In this document: one piece after another, positions 35,782 through 42,662 of the stretch
How positions within the stretch are numbered: the stretch's first letter is position 1
Layout of the letters: each line of letters opens with the position of its first letter
Source: an uncultured Bacilli bacterium
GTDB taxonomy: Bacteria > Bacillota_I > Bacilli_A > RF39 > UBA660
Assembly: GCA_934090795.1 (NCBI GenBank)
Contig: CAKOJQ010000005.1
Location: 60,381-124,380, forward strand
DNA length: 64,000 bases
Direction: 5' to 3'
Notes under the pieces: model-generated
What the model was told of the DNA's origin: nothing
The model's input: the letters and a program-made list of their open reading frames with translations, nothing else
Databases searched by the model: none
Translations under genes and position numbers: made by a program

Positions 35782-36597
35782 TTAATCCTTCTTATATCTA
35801 AATAATCTAGATGGCCTATGTCCTTCACCAGTTTTATAATCATCCGTTGCTTCAACCTTATTAGCAATAATTCTTCTAAAAGCAGGATCTAGTAATTTCT
35901 TATTAAGAATAACCTCATAAACTTGTTGTAACTCTCCCAATGTAAACTCCTTAGGCATCATATTAAACACAATATCTGTATACATTATCTTATTCTTTAA
36001 TCTTTCAATTCCAGATAAAATAACTAACGCATGATCAAACGCTAAATCATTATTTTCAACTATTTCAAACTTATATCTATCAGTTGTTTTATCTTTTAAT
36101 ATCTTCTTAATTCTGGTTTTTAATATATCTTTACCATTATCAAGAATAATTGTAACAATTCCATTTTCTTCTTTAACACTAACATTAAACCAAGAAGCAT
36201 TTTCCATTAGTTTAGTATTTAATCTATTTTTATCAATTAATGCCATATAAGCTGTTGAAACAATACGCATTCTAGGATCTCTATGAACATCACCAAATGT
36301 ATATAATTGTTCTAAATAAATATTATCTAAATTAGTTTCTCTTTTTAATATCCTATTGGGAGCATCTTCTAAGTCTTCATGTACATCTAAAAAACCTCCT
36401 GGTAAACACCATTTATCCTTAAATGGATAATCATCTCTTTTAACTAATAATATACTCATATTTTTTTTTGAAGTTTTACGATAATTATCAACCTTTTCAT
36501 TTGCAATTGAAATAATTAATATATCAGTTGTTAATGATAACTTTTCAAATTTACTTGAATCATAATGTTTTAAAAATTCTTCTTCACTTTTATACAT
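35782..36597 (-). CDS. nrtR: NrtR-like regulator (degenerate Nudix domain plus winged helix)
   Basis: The N-terminal ~150 residues form a Nudix domain beginning LLVKRDDYPFKDKWCLPGG. The Nudix box keeps its first G and E (GGFLDVHED) but the rest is RILKRETNL instead of REUxEExGU, so two catalytic glutamates are lost. The C-terminal ~90 residues (KIMYTDIVFNMMPKEFTLGELQQVYEVIL, FRRIIANKVEAT, GHRPSRLFRYK) match the winged-helix domain of NrtR, the ADP-ribose-responsive repressor of NAD genes. The NAD operon 6 kb away with matching inverted repeats makes the assignment stronger. A plain Nudix hydrolase is the alternative. Confidence 0.75.
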   Translation of the reverse strand: MYKSEEEFLKHYDSSKFEKLSLTTDILIISIANEKVDNYRKTSKKNMSILLVKRDDYPFKDKWCLPGGFLDVHEDLEDAPNRILKRETNLDNIYLEQLYTFGDVHRDPRMRIVSTAYMALIDKNRLNTKLMENASWFNVSVKEENGIVTIILDNGKDILKTRIKKILKDKTTDRYKFEIVENNDLAFDHALVILSGIERLKNKIMYTDIVFNMMPKEFTLGELQQVYEVILNKKLLDPAFRRIIANKVEATDDYKTGEGHRPSRLFRYKKD

Positions 36598-36611
36598 AAT
36601 TAGTATCTCCT

Positions 36612-36634
36612 CTTATTAACATTTTAATTATATC
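36612..36634. promoter_or_regulatory. Weak NrtR-like site at the nrtR promoter
   Basis: The 23-bp segment matches the second NAD-operon site at 18 of 23 positions (shared core TTATTAACATT) and covers a TGATATAAT extended -10 directly before the nrtR-like gene. The symmetry of its second half is poor. Autoregulation is possible but unproven. Confidence 0.3.
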
Positions 36635-36685
36635 ATAATAATTATTAAAACACGATAATTAAATAGAATATCTCTTAAATTTTTA

Positions 36686-36720
36686 TAAATAAAAATCACC
36701 AAACTCAAAACTTTTGGTGA
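36686..36720 (-). terminator. Terminator of the Panacea gene
   Basis: TCACCAAA pairs with TTTGGTGA around a nine-base loop and runs into TTTTTATTT on the minus strand, a few bases past the stop. Confidence 0.8.
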
Positions 36721-36726
36721 ATATAT

Positions 36727-37278
36727 CTATTTTAAAAATTTTGATTTTTCATGACAAGAATTTTCTTTTTTTAGAAATTCTATTAAATCTCTTAAATTAT
36801 TTTCATTTCGAATATATTGTTTCATTTCATCTTTAGATATAACTTTATCTTCTTGATGATAAGCATAATACCATAATCCAGATGAATCACATATATAATT
36901 TTTTAATTTCCAAGTAGGAATATCTATAGTATTATCAACCATAATATTTATTAATAATTTTTCTTCTTCATTTAATTCATATTTAGCATTTCGACATGGA
37001 CACATATCACCATCTTGATAAACAAACCAATTATCATAAATTTGTGGGATAACTGGTCCGTGAGGCCATGCTACGAAATCTTCTAGTATCATCTTACATT
37101 CATCGTGATTAACTAGCCAAAATAATTTACACAAATAAATAATTTTTTGAACTTTACTACTTGTAAGCATTACTCTAGTTTTTCCTAATTCATTTCTCCA
37201 AATATTTTGAGCATTCGTTCTTTTAATAATTTTATTAACAACACTATAACAATTTGGAATATTTTCAAATGTTTCCAT
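36727..37278 (-). CDS. Panacea/DUF4065 (SocA/GepA-like) protein
   Basis: The 183-residue protein has the Panacea signature: SSKVQKIIYLCKLFWLV, then the strongly conserved DFVAWPHGPVIPQIYDNW and a later helix KLKNYICDSSGLWYYAY. Panacea domains occur as antitoxins paired with many unrelated toxins and as proteolytic adaptors (SocA) in phages. No classical toxin gene is directly adjacent; the nearest partner candidate is the hydrophobic-peptide array beginning at 37.4 kb. GGAGG precedes the ATG. Confidence 0.85.
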   Translation of the reverse strand: METFENIPNCYSVVNKIIKRTNAQNIWRNELGKTRVMLTSSKVQKIIYLCKLFWLVNHDECKMILEDFVAWPHGPVIPQIYDNWFVYQDGDMCPCRNAKYELNEEEKLLINIMVDNTIDIPTWKLKNYICDSSGLWYYAYHQEDKVISKDEMKQYIRNENNLRDLIEFLKKENSCHEKSKFLK

Positions 37279-37442
37279 AAAATCCTCCTAATCAAATATT
37301 AAATCATTATGGATTACTACAAGCACAAATATATTTAACTACTTCTGCTGATGTAACTACCCATTATCATATCATATATTTATAGTAAAAAAACATATTA
37401 TTATTTTATATTTTTTAATTATGAAATATCGTGCATTTTTTC

Positions 37443-37472
37443 TTGACCTAACATCTAATAATTTGATATTCT
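37443..37472 (+). promoter_or_regulatory. Toxin-side promoter, copy 1
   Basis: TTGACC (443-448) and TATTCT (467-472) lie 18 bases apart, with TG before the -10 making it an extended -10. The same sequence occurs in copy 2. Confidence 0.75.
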
Positions 37473-37503
37473 ATTACCTAAGGAACATTTAATTGTTTAG
37501 GTG

Positions 37504-37536
37504 ATTACTTCTATTCTTTTTATAGAAAGAGGTGAT
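37504..37536 (+). promoter_or_regulatory. Leader hairpin hiding the ribosome site, copy 1
   Basis: ATTACTTC can pair with GAGGTGAT (two G-U pairs), extended by TAT/ATA beyond a bulge. The stem contains the AGAGGTGAT ribosome site of the peptide, so translation should be low unless the hairpin opens. Confidence 0.6.
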
Positions 37537-37540
37537 AGTT

Positions 37541-37636
37541 GTGAATAAGAAATTATTATATTTTATTTTAATTAATTTATTTATAATTATTTTTATTTTA
37601 TTCTATATTATTATTAAAATGATTGTGTTAAAATAA
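37541..37636 (+). CDS. Hydrophobic 31-residue peptide (candidate type I toxin), copy 1
   Basis: A GTG start six bases after AGAGGTGAT opens a 31-codon frame. The peptide begins MNKKLLYFILINLF and continues as one hydrophobic helix rich in Ile and Phe, ending KMIVLK. Basic ends flanking a single membrane helix are typical of type I toxins such as BsrG, TxpA or Fst, which insert in the membrane. The sequence is unlike any named family I know. The stop codon lies in the mid-terminator stem. Function is inferred from architecture, not from homology. Confidence 0.65.
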   Translation: MNKKLLYFILINLFIIIFILFYIIIKMIVLK

Positions 37637-37660
37637 AAACCACCATAAACAGGGGGTTTT
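37636..37660. terminator. Mid-module terminator, copy 1
   Basis: AAAACCACC and GGGGGTTTT pair around a seven-base loop. T runs follow it well on the minus strand (TTTTTATTTT) and more weakly on the plus strand, so it should end the antisense RNA efficiently. Confidence 0.65.
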
Positions 37661-37738
37661 GTGAAAACTACAAAAAGGTAATCACTTAACATCCAAAATT
37701 AGGTGTTCCTTTTTTATTTTATGTAAGTCTTCCTTACA
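37640..37738 (-). ncRNA. Predicted antisense RNA, copy 1
   Basis: A transcript from the minus promoter at 37744-37772 to the mid-terminator would be about 100 nt. Near its 5' end is a small hairpin (ATGTAAG/CTTACAT), then GTGATTACCTTTTT, which can pair with the AAGGTAAT-type ribosome sites of the peptide mRNAs. A short ORF (MLSDYLFVVFTK...) also starts in it; I consider the RNA role more likely. Ends are approximate. Confidence 0.55.
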
Positions 37739-37743
37739 TATTC

Positions 37744-37772
37744 ATACTATCATATATTTAAATTATCTTCAA
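37744..37772 (-). promoter_or_regulatory. Antisense promoter, copy 1
   Basis: On the minus strand TTGAAG (767-772) and TAGTAT (744-749) are 17 bases apart, aligned with the stronger promoter in copy 2. Confidence 0.5.
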
Positions 37773-37814
37773 GATATTAATTAGTTCAAATATGAAATAT
37801 TGTGTATCTTTTCC

Positions 37815-37844
37815 TTGACCTAACATCTAATAATTTGATATTCT
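37815..37844 (+). promoter_or_regulatory. Toxin-side promoter, copy 2
   Basis: TTGACC (815-820) and TATTCT (839-844) are 18 bases apart with an upstream TG, identical to copy 1. Confidence 0.75.
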
Positions 37845-37875
37845 ATTCCTTAAGGAACATTTAATTGTTAGTGTG

Positions 37876-37911
37876 ATTACCTTTTTTCAAACATTATTGA
37901 AAGAAGGTAAT
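37876..37911 (+). promoter_or_regulatory. Leader hairpin hiding the ribosome site, copy 2
   Basis: A 15-bp stem (ATTACCTTTTTTCAA with TTGAAAGAAGGTAAT, one G-U) closes a six-base loop. The AGAAGG ribosome site is fully inside the stem, only a few bases before the ATG at 37915. This strongly suggests that the mRNA is translated only after a structural change. Confidence 0.75.
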
Positions 37912-37914
37912 GTT

Positions 37915-37992
37915 ATGAGCAAGAAAGATTGTTTAATTTTTATCTTACTTATAATTATCATATTATTAATAGTAGTTATCTTGTCTAAATAA
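37915..37992 (+). CDS. Hydrophobic 25-residue peptide (candidate type I toxin), copy 2
   Basis: A 25-codon gene starting ATG at 37915. The peptide begins MSKKDCLIFILL, then an almost uninterrupted run of Ile, Leu and Val, and ends VVILSK. One membrane helix with a basic N-terminus and a terminal lysine is expected. Its leader hides the ribosome site, and a convergent promoter produces an overlapping antisense RNA. These are the hallmarks of type I toxins. It is too short for ordinary gene finding. A decayed relative sits at 38826. Confidence 0.7.
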   Translation: MSKKDCLIFILLIIIILLIVVILSK

Positions 37993-38010
37993 CTACTATT
38001 AATACAAAAA

Positions 38011-38114
38011 TTTCACCTAACACAGGGGTGTTTTGGTGTTTTTCCTATAAAGGCAATCACTTAACATTCTCCAAATTAGGTGTTCCTTTTTTATTTTATG
38101 TAAGTCTTCCTTAC
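38011..38114 (-). ncRNA. Predicted antisense RNA, copy 2
   Basis: From the promoter at 38121-38149 to the shared terminator the transcript is about 100 nt. It begins with the TGTAAG/CTTACA hairpin and contains GTGATTGCCTTTAT, partly complementary to the peptide's ribosome site. It overlaps the 3' end of the peptide mRNA only at the terminator, as in convergent type I systems. Ends are approximate. Confidence 0.6.
38014..38043. terminator. Bidirectional mid-module terminator, copy 2
   Basis: CACCTAACA pairs with TGTTTTGGTG (small bulges) and is followed by TTTTT on the plus strand; on the minus strand the same stem is followed by AAATTTTT. It can end both the peptide mRNA and the antisense RNA. 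Confidence 0.7.
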
Positions 38115-38120
38115 ACATTC

Positions 38121-38149
38121 ATAATATCAAATTTTAATAATTTGTACAA
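38121..38149 (-). promoter_or_regulatory. Antisense promoter, copy 2
   Basis: On the minus strand TTGTAC (144-149) and TATTAT (121-126) are exactly 17 bases apart, a good constitutive promoter. Confidence 0.7.
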
Positions 38150-38160
38150 GTATTACTAAC

Positions 38161-38260
38161 GTAATTTCACAGACAAACAAAATGAGTTCATAAATACCTT
38201 TGCTTTATAGATTTCATTACTTGTAAGTTTTGCCCAAGCAAAGTTCACCTTTGTTTGTTA
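38161..38260 (-). other. Inverted-repeat-rich remnant of unknown origin
   Basis: Nested inverted repeats occur (ACAAACAAA with TTTGTTTGT; CTTTGCTT with AAGCAAAG). The minus strand also holds a short frame starting GTG with AAAGG upstream (NFAWAKLTSNEIYKAK...). Neither identifies a family. It may be the scar of an element. Confidence 0.3.
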
Positions 38261-38299
38261 TCTATAATTATAAATTGCTATCATTTAAACTAAAGTTTA

Positions 38300-38642
38300 A
38301 CATATATTTGTAATTTAAAATATTATTTATTTCTTTAAATCTATGAGTATAATAAATTAGCTTTTTACTATCTATTATAGTACCAACTATATCGCCAAAA
38401 TGATCTTTTAACATAATATCAAATGCCAAATCCGGATATATTTCTACCTCATTAAATAATTCTTTATCTAAGTTAATATAATTAATATCTATTATATAAA
38501 AAATTATATATTCTTCTTTTAAGTTATTAACATATTCTTGTTCTTCAGTAGTTAATTATTCATATACATGCATATTAACATAAAAATTATTTGATATTTT
38601 TGTATTAACTTCTTTATATTTAAAAGAATTACTTCAAAACAT
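38300..38642 (-). pseudogene. Truncated duplicate of the N-terminus of the 740-residue gene
   Basis: A single minus-strand frame aligns with the first ~115 residues of the intact gene at 38873-41089: LTTEEQEYVNNLKEEY, YINLDKELFNEVE, DIMLKDHFGDI, IDSKKLIYYTHRFKEINNIL. Two in-frame stops (a TGA at the Trp codon near the start and a TAA) and the loss of everything beyond residue ~115 show decay. Even the upstream GATAGAGTATA element is duplicated. Confidence 0.9.
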
Positions 38643-38786
38643 ATTAATTTTCCAGGAAGATATACTCTATCACAAGTAAATAAAAAACGCAAAATTATTT
38701 ATTAAATTAAATTACGTGTTTTGTATTAACTTTACGATTGATATTCTAGTATAATACTGCCTAATAAATATTTAGCTGCTATCGTA

Positions 38787-38864
38787 ATTACCTTTTTTCA
38801 AACATTAACGAAAAAAGGTGATTCTATGAGCAGGAAAGGTTGTTTAATTCTATCTTACTTATAA
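38787..38864 (+). pseudogene. Decayed third copy of the hydrophobic-peptide gene
   Basis: The SD hairpin is intact (ATTACCTTTTTTC with GAAAAAAGGTGAT), and the ATG at 38826 begins MSRKGCLI, matching copy 2. A base lost after the eighth codon shifts the frame so the peptide stops after 12 residues. The distal half with terminator and antisense promoter is missing; the end of the 740-residue gene follows nine bases later. Confidence 0.8.
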
Positions 38865-38872
38865 ACATCTAA

Positions 38873-41089
38873 TTAGCTTTTGCTTTTAACTAATTTATCA
38901 ATTTCTTTTCCGACTGAACTAAATTGTAATTTTAAATCTTTTTTACATTTATTTAAATTTATAATATAATCATTAAGAGCAGTTTCATATGATTTTAAAA
39001 TATCTTTTTTATTTTCGCATTGTAAACTATCTTTTCTTGCTAACCATAAATAATCATTAACATTATATAAAACATTATTTTTTTCTAGTATTATCAATCT
39101 GTTAAACATATTAGTAAAAACGAAATAATAATCTACTAGTTTTATTTGGTTCAAAGATTGAAAAATATCATAAAATAAATTATATATATAATCAAAAATT
39201 ATCATGTTATTTTCATTATTATCATCCATATCAAATATTTGTTTAGGCAAAACTATAGCAGAACAAATACGTTGCAAAATCACATCATATATTTGTGTTA
39301 AAAATTGCAAATTATCTGATACACATGAAAGAATAATATCAAAATTAATATTTAACATATTATTTGTTTCTGGCAATATAAGCAATGTATTCTCTTTGTA
39401 GCTAAAATTCAAAATATCTATTATTATTAACATTTTTTCTAAATCATTATTTAAATATATTTTATTTAAATACGTATTTTCCGAATATGTATTTTCCCTT
39501 TCTTCACAAATATTTATAGAAAGAAATTTTGTTTTACTAGGCACATATGTATCCATAATATTATGTATCGTATATGTTTTTGATTTACAACATTTATTAC
39601 GATAGTAAATAAATTTGCTTAAATTACAATTATCTGATAAAAATGGTAGAATATTAAAATTTATTTTATTTTTATATAATAAATAAAATAGTTTTTGGTC
39701 ATTTAAAATTTTTGCCGTCGGTTTTGCTTTAAATGGCGAATATTCTTTTAGTTCGTTAGTAACTAATCCCGTAATATATTTATAAAATTCAATTTTTGTT
39801 GTTTGTTCACTAATAGCAATATCTAAAACATTCCAGCCATATTTAAGTTGTTCATTAAAATATAAATCAAACCCATTTGAATAATCTAATGCTAAAAGAA
39901 AATCCAAATCTTCAAATTTTTTAATATCAAAAGAATCACTTATTAGTTTGTTTTTTGGTAAATCTTTTCTTTGACAAAATTCTACTTGACTTGAATTAAA
40001 AATATCCAAAAGAAAATTATATACTTTATCGTTTATAATACTTGTTCTAAAAATTTTGGATTTCTTTAATAAAAACATTTCTAACTTTTTTTGCAAATTT
40101 TTATTATATATTTTTAATTCTTCATCACTTGCTTTATTTTGACAATATTTAATAAAACCATTATTAAAAGGCATACATGTATAAACATTAAATATTATTT
40201 GATATAATTCTTCAAAATCTTCTTTAGTTAATGTATTTCTACCATATTTATTAAAGATATTATAATACATTTTGATTATCATTAAATTATTTATCATTTC
40301 TTGATGACAATTTTTATTTTGAATTTCACTATGTGCGATTATTTCTAGCTGTTCTTTTAGTCTATTTAACATATCTTTATTATCATATATGAATTTGTCT
40401 ATATGTATTTCCATATATGTTATTTTATCAACTATTTCTAAATTATTATTAAAATCAAGTGATGAATTGAATAAATCATTATAATCTTTTTCTACTTCAT
40501 TATACCTTTTTTCTAATTCATTTTTAATATTTTCACTTATATTTTTAGGGTAATTAGCAATTGCTTTGGCACTATATTCATATATTTTTTGATTAGTTAT
40601 TAAACATGATCTATTTATAATATCAATTTGATAATCAAGAGCTTTAAATATATTTATTTTTCTTTTACCTAATACATATAATCCCGTATATTTAGTTAGA
40701 TATTTTTTATCTTTTATTATTTCATTTAAAGCAATATATTTATATTTTAAAATATTATTTATTTCTTTAAATCTATGAGCAAAATATATTAGTTTTTTAC
40801 TATCTATCATAGAACTTAGTATATCGCCAAAATTATCTTTAAGCATAATATCCAAAACTAGGTCTAGATACATTTCCACTTCATTAAATAGTTCTTTATC
40901 CAAGTTAATATAATCATCACAAGTTTCAAAAAGGCTTAGATATTCTTTTTTTAAATTATTAATAAATTCTTGTTCTTCGATTGTTAATTCTTCAAATGAA
41001 GGCATTATAGTATAAGAATTATTTGCTATACTCGCATTAAAATTATTACCTTTTTCACTTTTCTTTTTAAATAAATTGTTCCAAAACAC
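38873..41089 (-). CDS. Large helical protein of unknown function
   Basis: I do not recognise this family. The product, about 738 residues, is almost entirely helical and soluble, with many Asn, Lys, Tyr and Leu and no clear catalytic motif. The middle (FDLYFNEQLKYGWNVLDIAISE) is faintly like an ankyrin-type repeat. A Cys/Lys patch RNKCCKSKTYT follows. The start is uncertain: GTG at 41089 has GGGGGTGAT upstream at good spacing and matches the start of the truncated duplicate; ATG at 41095 is too close to the G tract. It is convergent with the peptide array. Confidence 0.7.
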   Translation of the reverse strand: MFWNNLFKKKSEKGNNFNASIANNSYTIMPSFEELTIEEQEFINNLKKEYLSLFETCDDYINLDKELFNEVEMYLDLVLDIMLKDNFGDILSSMIDSKKLIYFAHRFKEINNILKYKYIALNEIIKDKKYLTKYTGLYVLGKRKINIFKALDYQIDIINRSCLITNQKIYEYSAKAIANYPKNISENIKNELEKRYNEVEKDYNDLFNSSLDFNNNLEIVDKITYMEIHIDKFIYDNKDMLNRLKEQLEIIAHSEIQNKNCHQEMINNLMIIKMYYNIFNKYGRNTLTKEDFEELYQIIFNVYTCMPFNNGFIKYCQNKASDEELKIYNKNLQKKLEMFLLKKSKIFRTSIINDKVYNFLLDIFNSSQVEFCQRKDLPKNKLISDSFDIKKFEDLDFLLALDYSNGFDLYFNEQLKYGWNVLDIAISEQTTKIEFYKYITGLVTNELKEYSPFKAKPTAKILNDQKLFYLLYKNKINFNILPFLSDNCNLSKFIYYRNKCCKSKTYTIHNIMDTYVPSKTKFLSINICEERENTYSENTYLNKIYLNNDLEKMLIIIDILNFSYKENTLLILPETNNMLNINFDIILSCVSDNLQFLTQIYDVILQRICSAIVLPKQIFDMDDNNENNMIIFDYIYNLFYDIFQSLNQIKLVDYYFVFTNMFNRLIILEKNNVLYNVNDYLWLARKDSLQCENKKDILKSYETALNDYIINLNKCKKDLKLQFSSVGKEIDKLVKSKS

Positions 41090-41097
41090 ATACATCA

Positions 41098-41104
41098 CCC
41101 CCCC
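41098..41104. repeat. Seven-G homopolymer before the 740-residue gene
   Basis: Seven G residues on the minus strand form part of the ribosome site of the gene. Runs of G this long are rare in this genome and can slip during replication. Confidence 0.5.
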
Positions 41105-41145
41105 AGGCAAGGTATACTCTATCAAATACTAAAAATCACTAAATA

Positions 41146-41754
41146 TTAATTTTTACCTGACTTTTTTATATATTTTTTTATTTTTTTACAATCAAAACAA
41201 TCACTTATATAATCACTTAACAAATCGTATTTTTCAAGATTGCAAATTGTAAGAGGCAATAATTTTCTTTCATAATCTGATAATGATTGCAAGTAAAAAA
41301 TAATTTTTTCTCGAATAATTGAAATTTCATCATCAGTAGAATCCATATTATAGCTTTCATCACAAATTGACGCCAAATAGGCAAATAAATGAATATCCCT
41401 CAAACTTTCATATTCTTTATTACTATAAATTCTTAAATAATAATCTACAATTTCATTTAACTTATTTTTTGCTTCACCGCAACAAGAATCTTCAACGCTT
41501 TCAATTATAATATTTAAATAAAAAACAAAACATGGATCATTAAGTAAGTCAGCATATTGTTTATATTTTTCAATATTTTTCAAGTCATAAGACTTAATAG
41601 CACTCTTTATTTTTTCTTCATATCTATTATCACTAGAATAAATTGTTTCTAAACCTATTCATAAGCAACACTGATATCCAGCATTAATTATAGTTCTAAA
41701 TTTATTTTATATTTCTTCAAAAGTCATTCCTTCAACATAATCTAAATAATACAT
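41146..41754 (-). pseudogene. Paralogue of the 200-residue neighbour, with two in-frame stops
   Basis: An uninterrupted 145-codon frame runs from 41583 to 41146, but the same frame continues upstream to an ATG at 41754 with AGGAG nine bases before it. The full 203 codons align end to end with the intact gene at 41807-42409 (YKQYADLLNDPCFV with YKKYEELLKDPLFV; DYYLRIYSN with LHYLRTYAE). A TAA at 41707 and a TGA at 41659 interrupt the N-terminal part. The 3' part might still be expressed from an internal start but has no ribosome site of its own that I can see. Confidence 0.8.
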
Positions 41755-41806
41755 AATAAACATCTCCTATCACAATTTGTATCAATTTTTTTACAAGTAT
41801 ATCATT

Positions 41807-42409
41807 TTATATTCTTTTTAATAATTCTTTAATTTCTCTATCTTCAAAATAATTATTATATATAAATTTAGCATAATCACCATATATGCTATATTTTATT
41901 ATATTTTTTAAAGTATATAACATAATTTTTTTGTTATAAGCTGACAAATTTAACAAATAATTTATTTTTTCTAATATAATATAATGTTTATTTTGAGGTA
42001 AAATATCTTGTTTTGAGTGAACTAACTTAAATGCTACTAGTAATTCCGAAAACAATTCTATATCTTTTAATGTCTTGCTATAATCAACCTCAGCATATGT
42101 TCTTAAGTAATGTAATAAAATTTCATCTCTATATTCATAACGAACATTTTCATTAATAACGCTCAAATGACATACAAAAAGAGGATCTTTTAAAAGTTCT
42201 TCATATTTTTTATATGCTTCATTTTTATAAACTAAAATTGCATTTCTAATAAATTCTTCATAATCTTTATCATCTGATGTAATAGTAAAACTTCCAATTT
42301 TAATGTAACATTTTCCATGTGATTCAATTATCTTTTTAAATTCAGCAACAATATCTTCAATATTTTTTTCTATATCATATATTATTTCTGTTTCATTAGT
42401 TGTTAACAT
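41807..42409 (-). CDS. Helical protein of unknown function, intact member of a local family
   Basis: AAGGAGG six bases before the ATG at 42409 fixes the start and gives 200 residues; the longer reading is rejected. The N-terminal ~60 residues form a small alpha/beta part (CYIKIGSFTITSDDKDYEE), the rest is helical (KKYEELLKDPLFVCHL, DIELFSELLVAFKLVH). A promoter TTGTAA-17-TAGAGT precedes it on the minus strand, with the GTAGAGTACAC motif also seen before the 740-residue gene. It may act with that gene. No known family is recognised. Confidence 0.7.
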   Translation of the reverse strand: MLTTNETEIIYDIEKNIEDIVAEFKKIIESHGKCYIKIGSFTITSDDKDYEEFIRNAILVYKNEAYKKYEELLKDPLFVCHLSVINENVRYEYRDEILLHYLRTYAEVDYSKTLKDIELFSELLVAFKLVHSKQDILPQNKHYIILEKINYLLNLSAYNKKIMLYTLKNIIKYSIYGDYAKFIYNNYFEDREIKELLKRI

Positions 42410-42548
42410 AACTTTCCTCCTTAACATTTACGTGTACTCTACCACAATTAAAATAAAATTACAATATTATTTAATTGTCTTGTTAAATTTTTTTAATGAT
42501 ACTTAACTATTATATAATGTACGTATTGATAAAATGTGTTTTATATTA

Positions 42549-42632
42549 AAAAGGTTTACAAAACCAAAAAGAACTTGAAAAAATATTTAGAGAAAAAGAG
42601 GAAAAATTAAAATCAAGAGCGAAACGTAGTTA
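42549..42632 (+). other. Possible C-terminal gene fragment
   Basis: A plus-strand frame of 27 codons ending in TAA encodes KGLQNQKELEKIFREKEEK, then LKSRAKRS, a charged helix with ordinary codon use but no start codon or ribosome site. It looks like the tail of a deleted gene. Nothing else is visible between 42410 and 42662. Confidence 0.3.
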
Positions 42633-42662
42633 AACTCATTTTGTTTCATACATTAATAAATA

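Larger units (their letters stand above)
37441..37772. repeat. Type I toxin-antitoxin-like module, copy 1
   Basis: The module holds a plus-strand promoter, a 5' arm, an SD hairpin, a 31-residue peptide gene, a mid-terminator, a 3' arm and a convergent minus-strand promoter. It repeats at 37813-38149 with conserved regulatory sequence but a quite different peptide. The 5' arm (from 37480) can pair with the 3' arm (to 37712) over 15 bp plus 8 bp. Confidence 0.75.
37813..38149. repeat. Type I toxin-antitoxin-like module, copy 2
   Basis: This is a complete second module with the same promoter (TTGACC...TATTCT), 5' arm AAGGAACA..TAATTG, SD hairpin, peptide, mid-terminator, 3' arm ending AATTAGGTGTTCCTT and convergent promoter. 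The regulatory parts are far better conserved between copies than the peptides. Confidence 0.75.

Noticed and set aside
37640..37738. Short ORF in the antisense strand (MLSDYLFVVFTK...)
   Set aside because: The equivalent frame in copy 2 diverges and stops after 16 codons, while the RNA-level elements are conserved, so an RNA function is more likely.
37441..38149. Terminal inverted repeats of an insertion sequence or miniature transposon
   Set aside because: The inverted arms coincide with promoter-proximal leaders of convergent transcripts, no transposase is present, and no target-site duplication is visible around each unit.
38300..41754. TGA read as tryptophan, because TGA codons interrupt otherwise open frames
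   Set aside because: The same frames also contain TAA stops, and intact genes such as relA, pncB and the HD gene end with TGA in ATGA overlaps. The standard code fits better, so these are pseudogenes.
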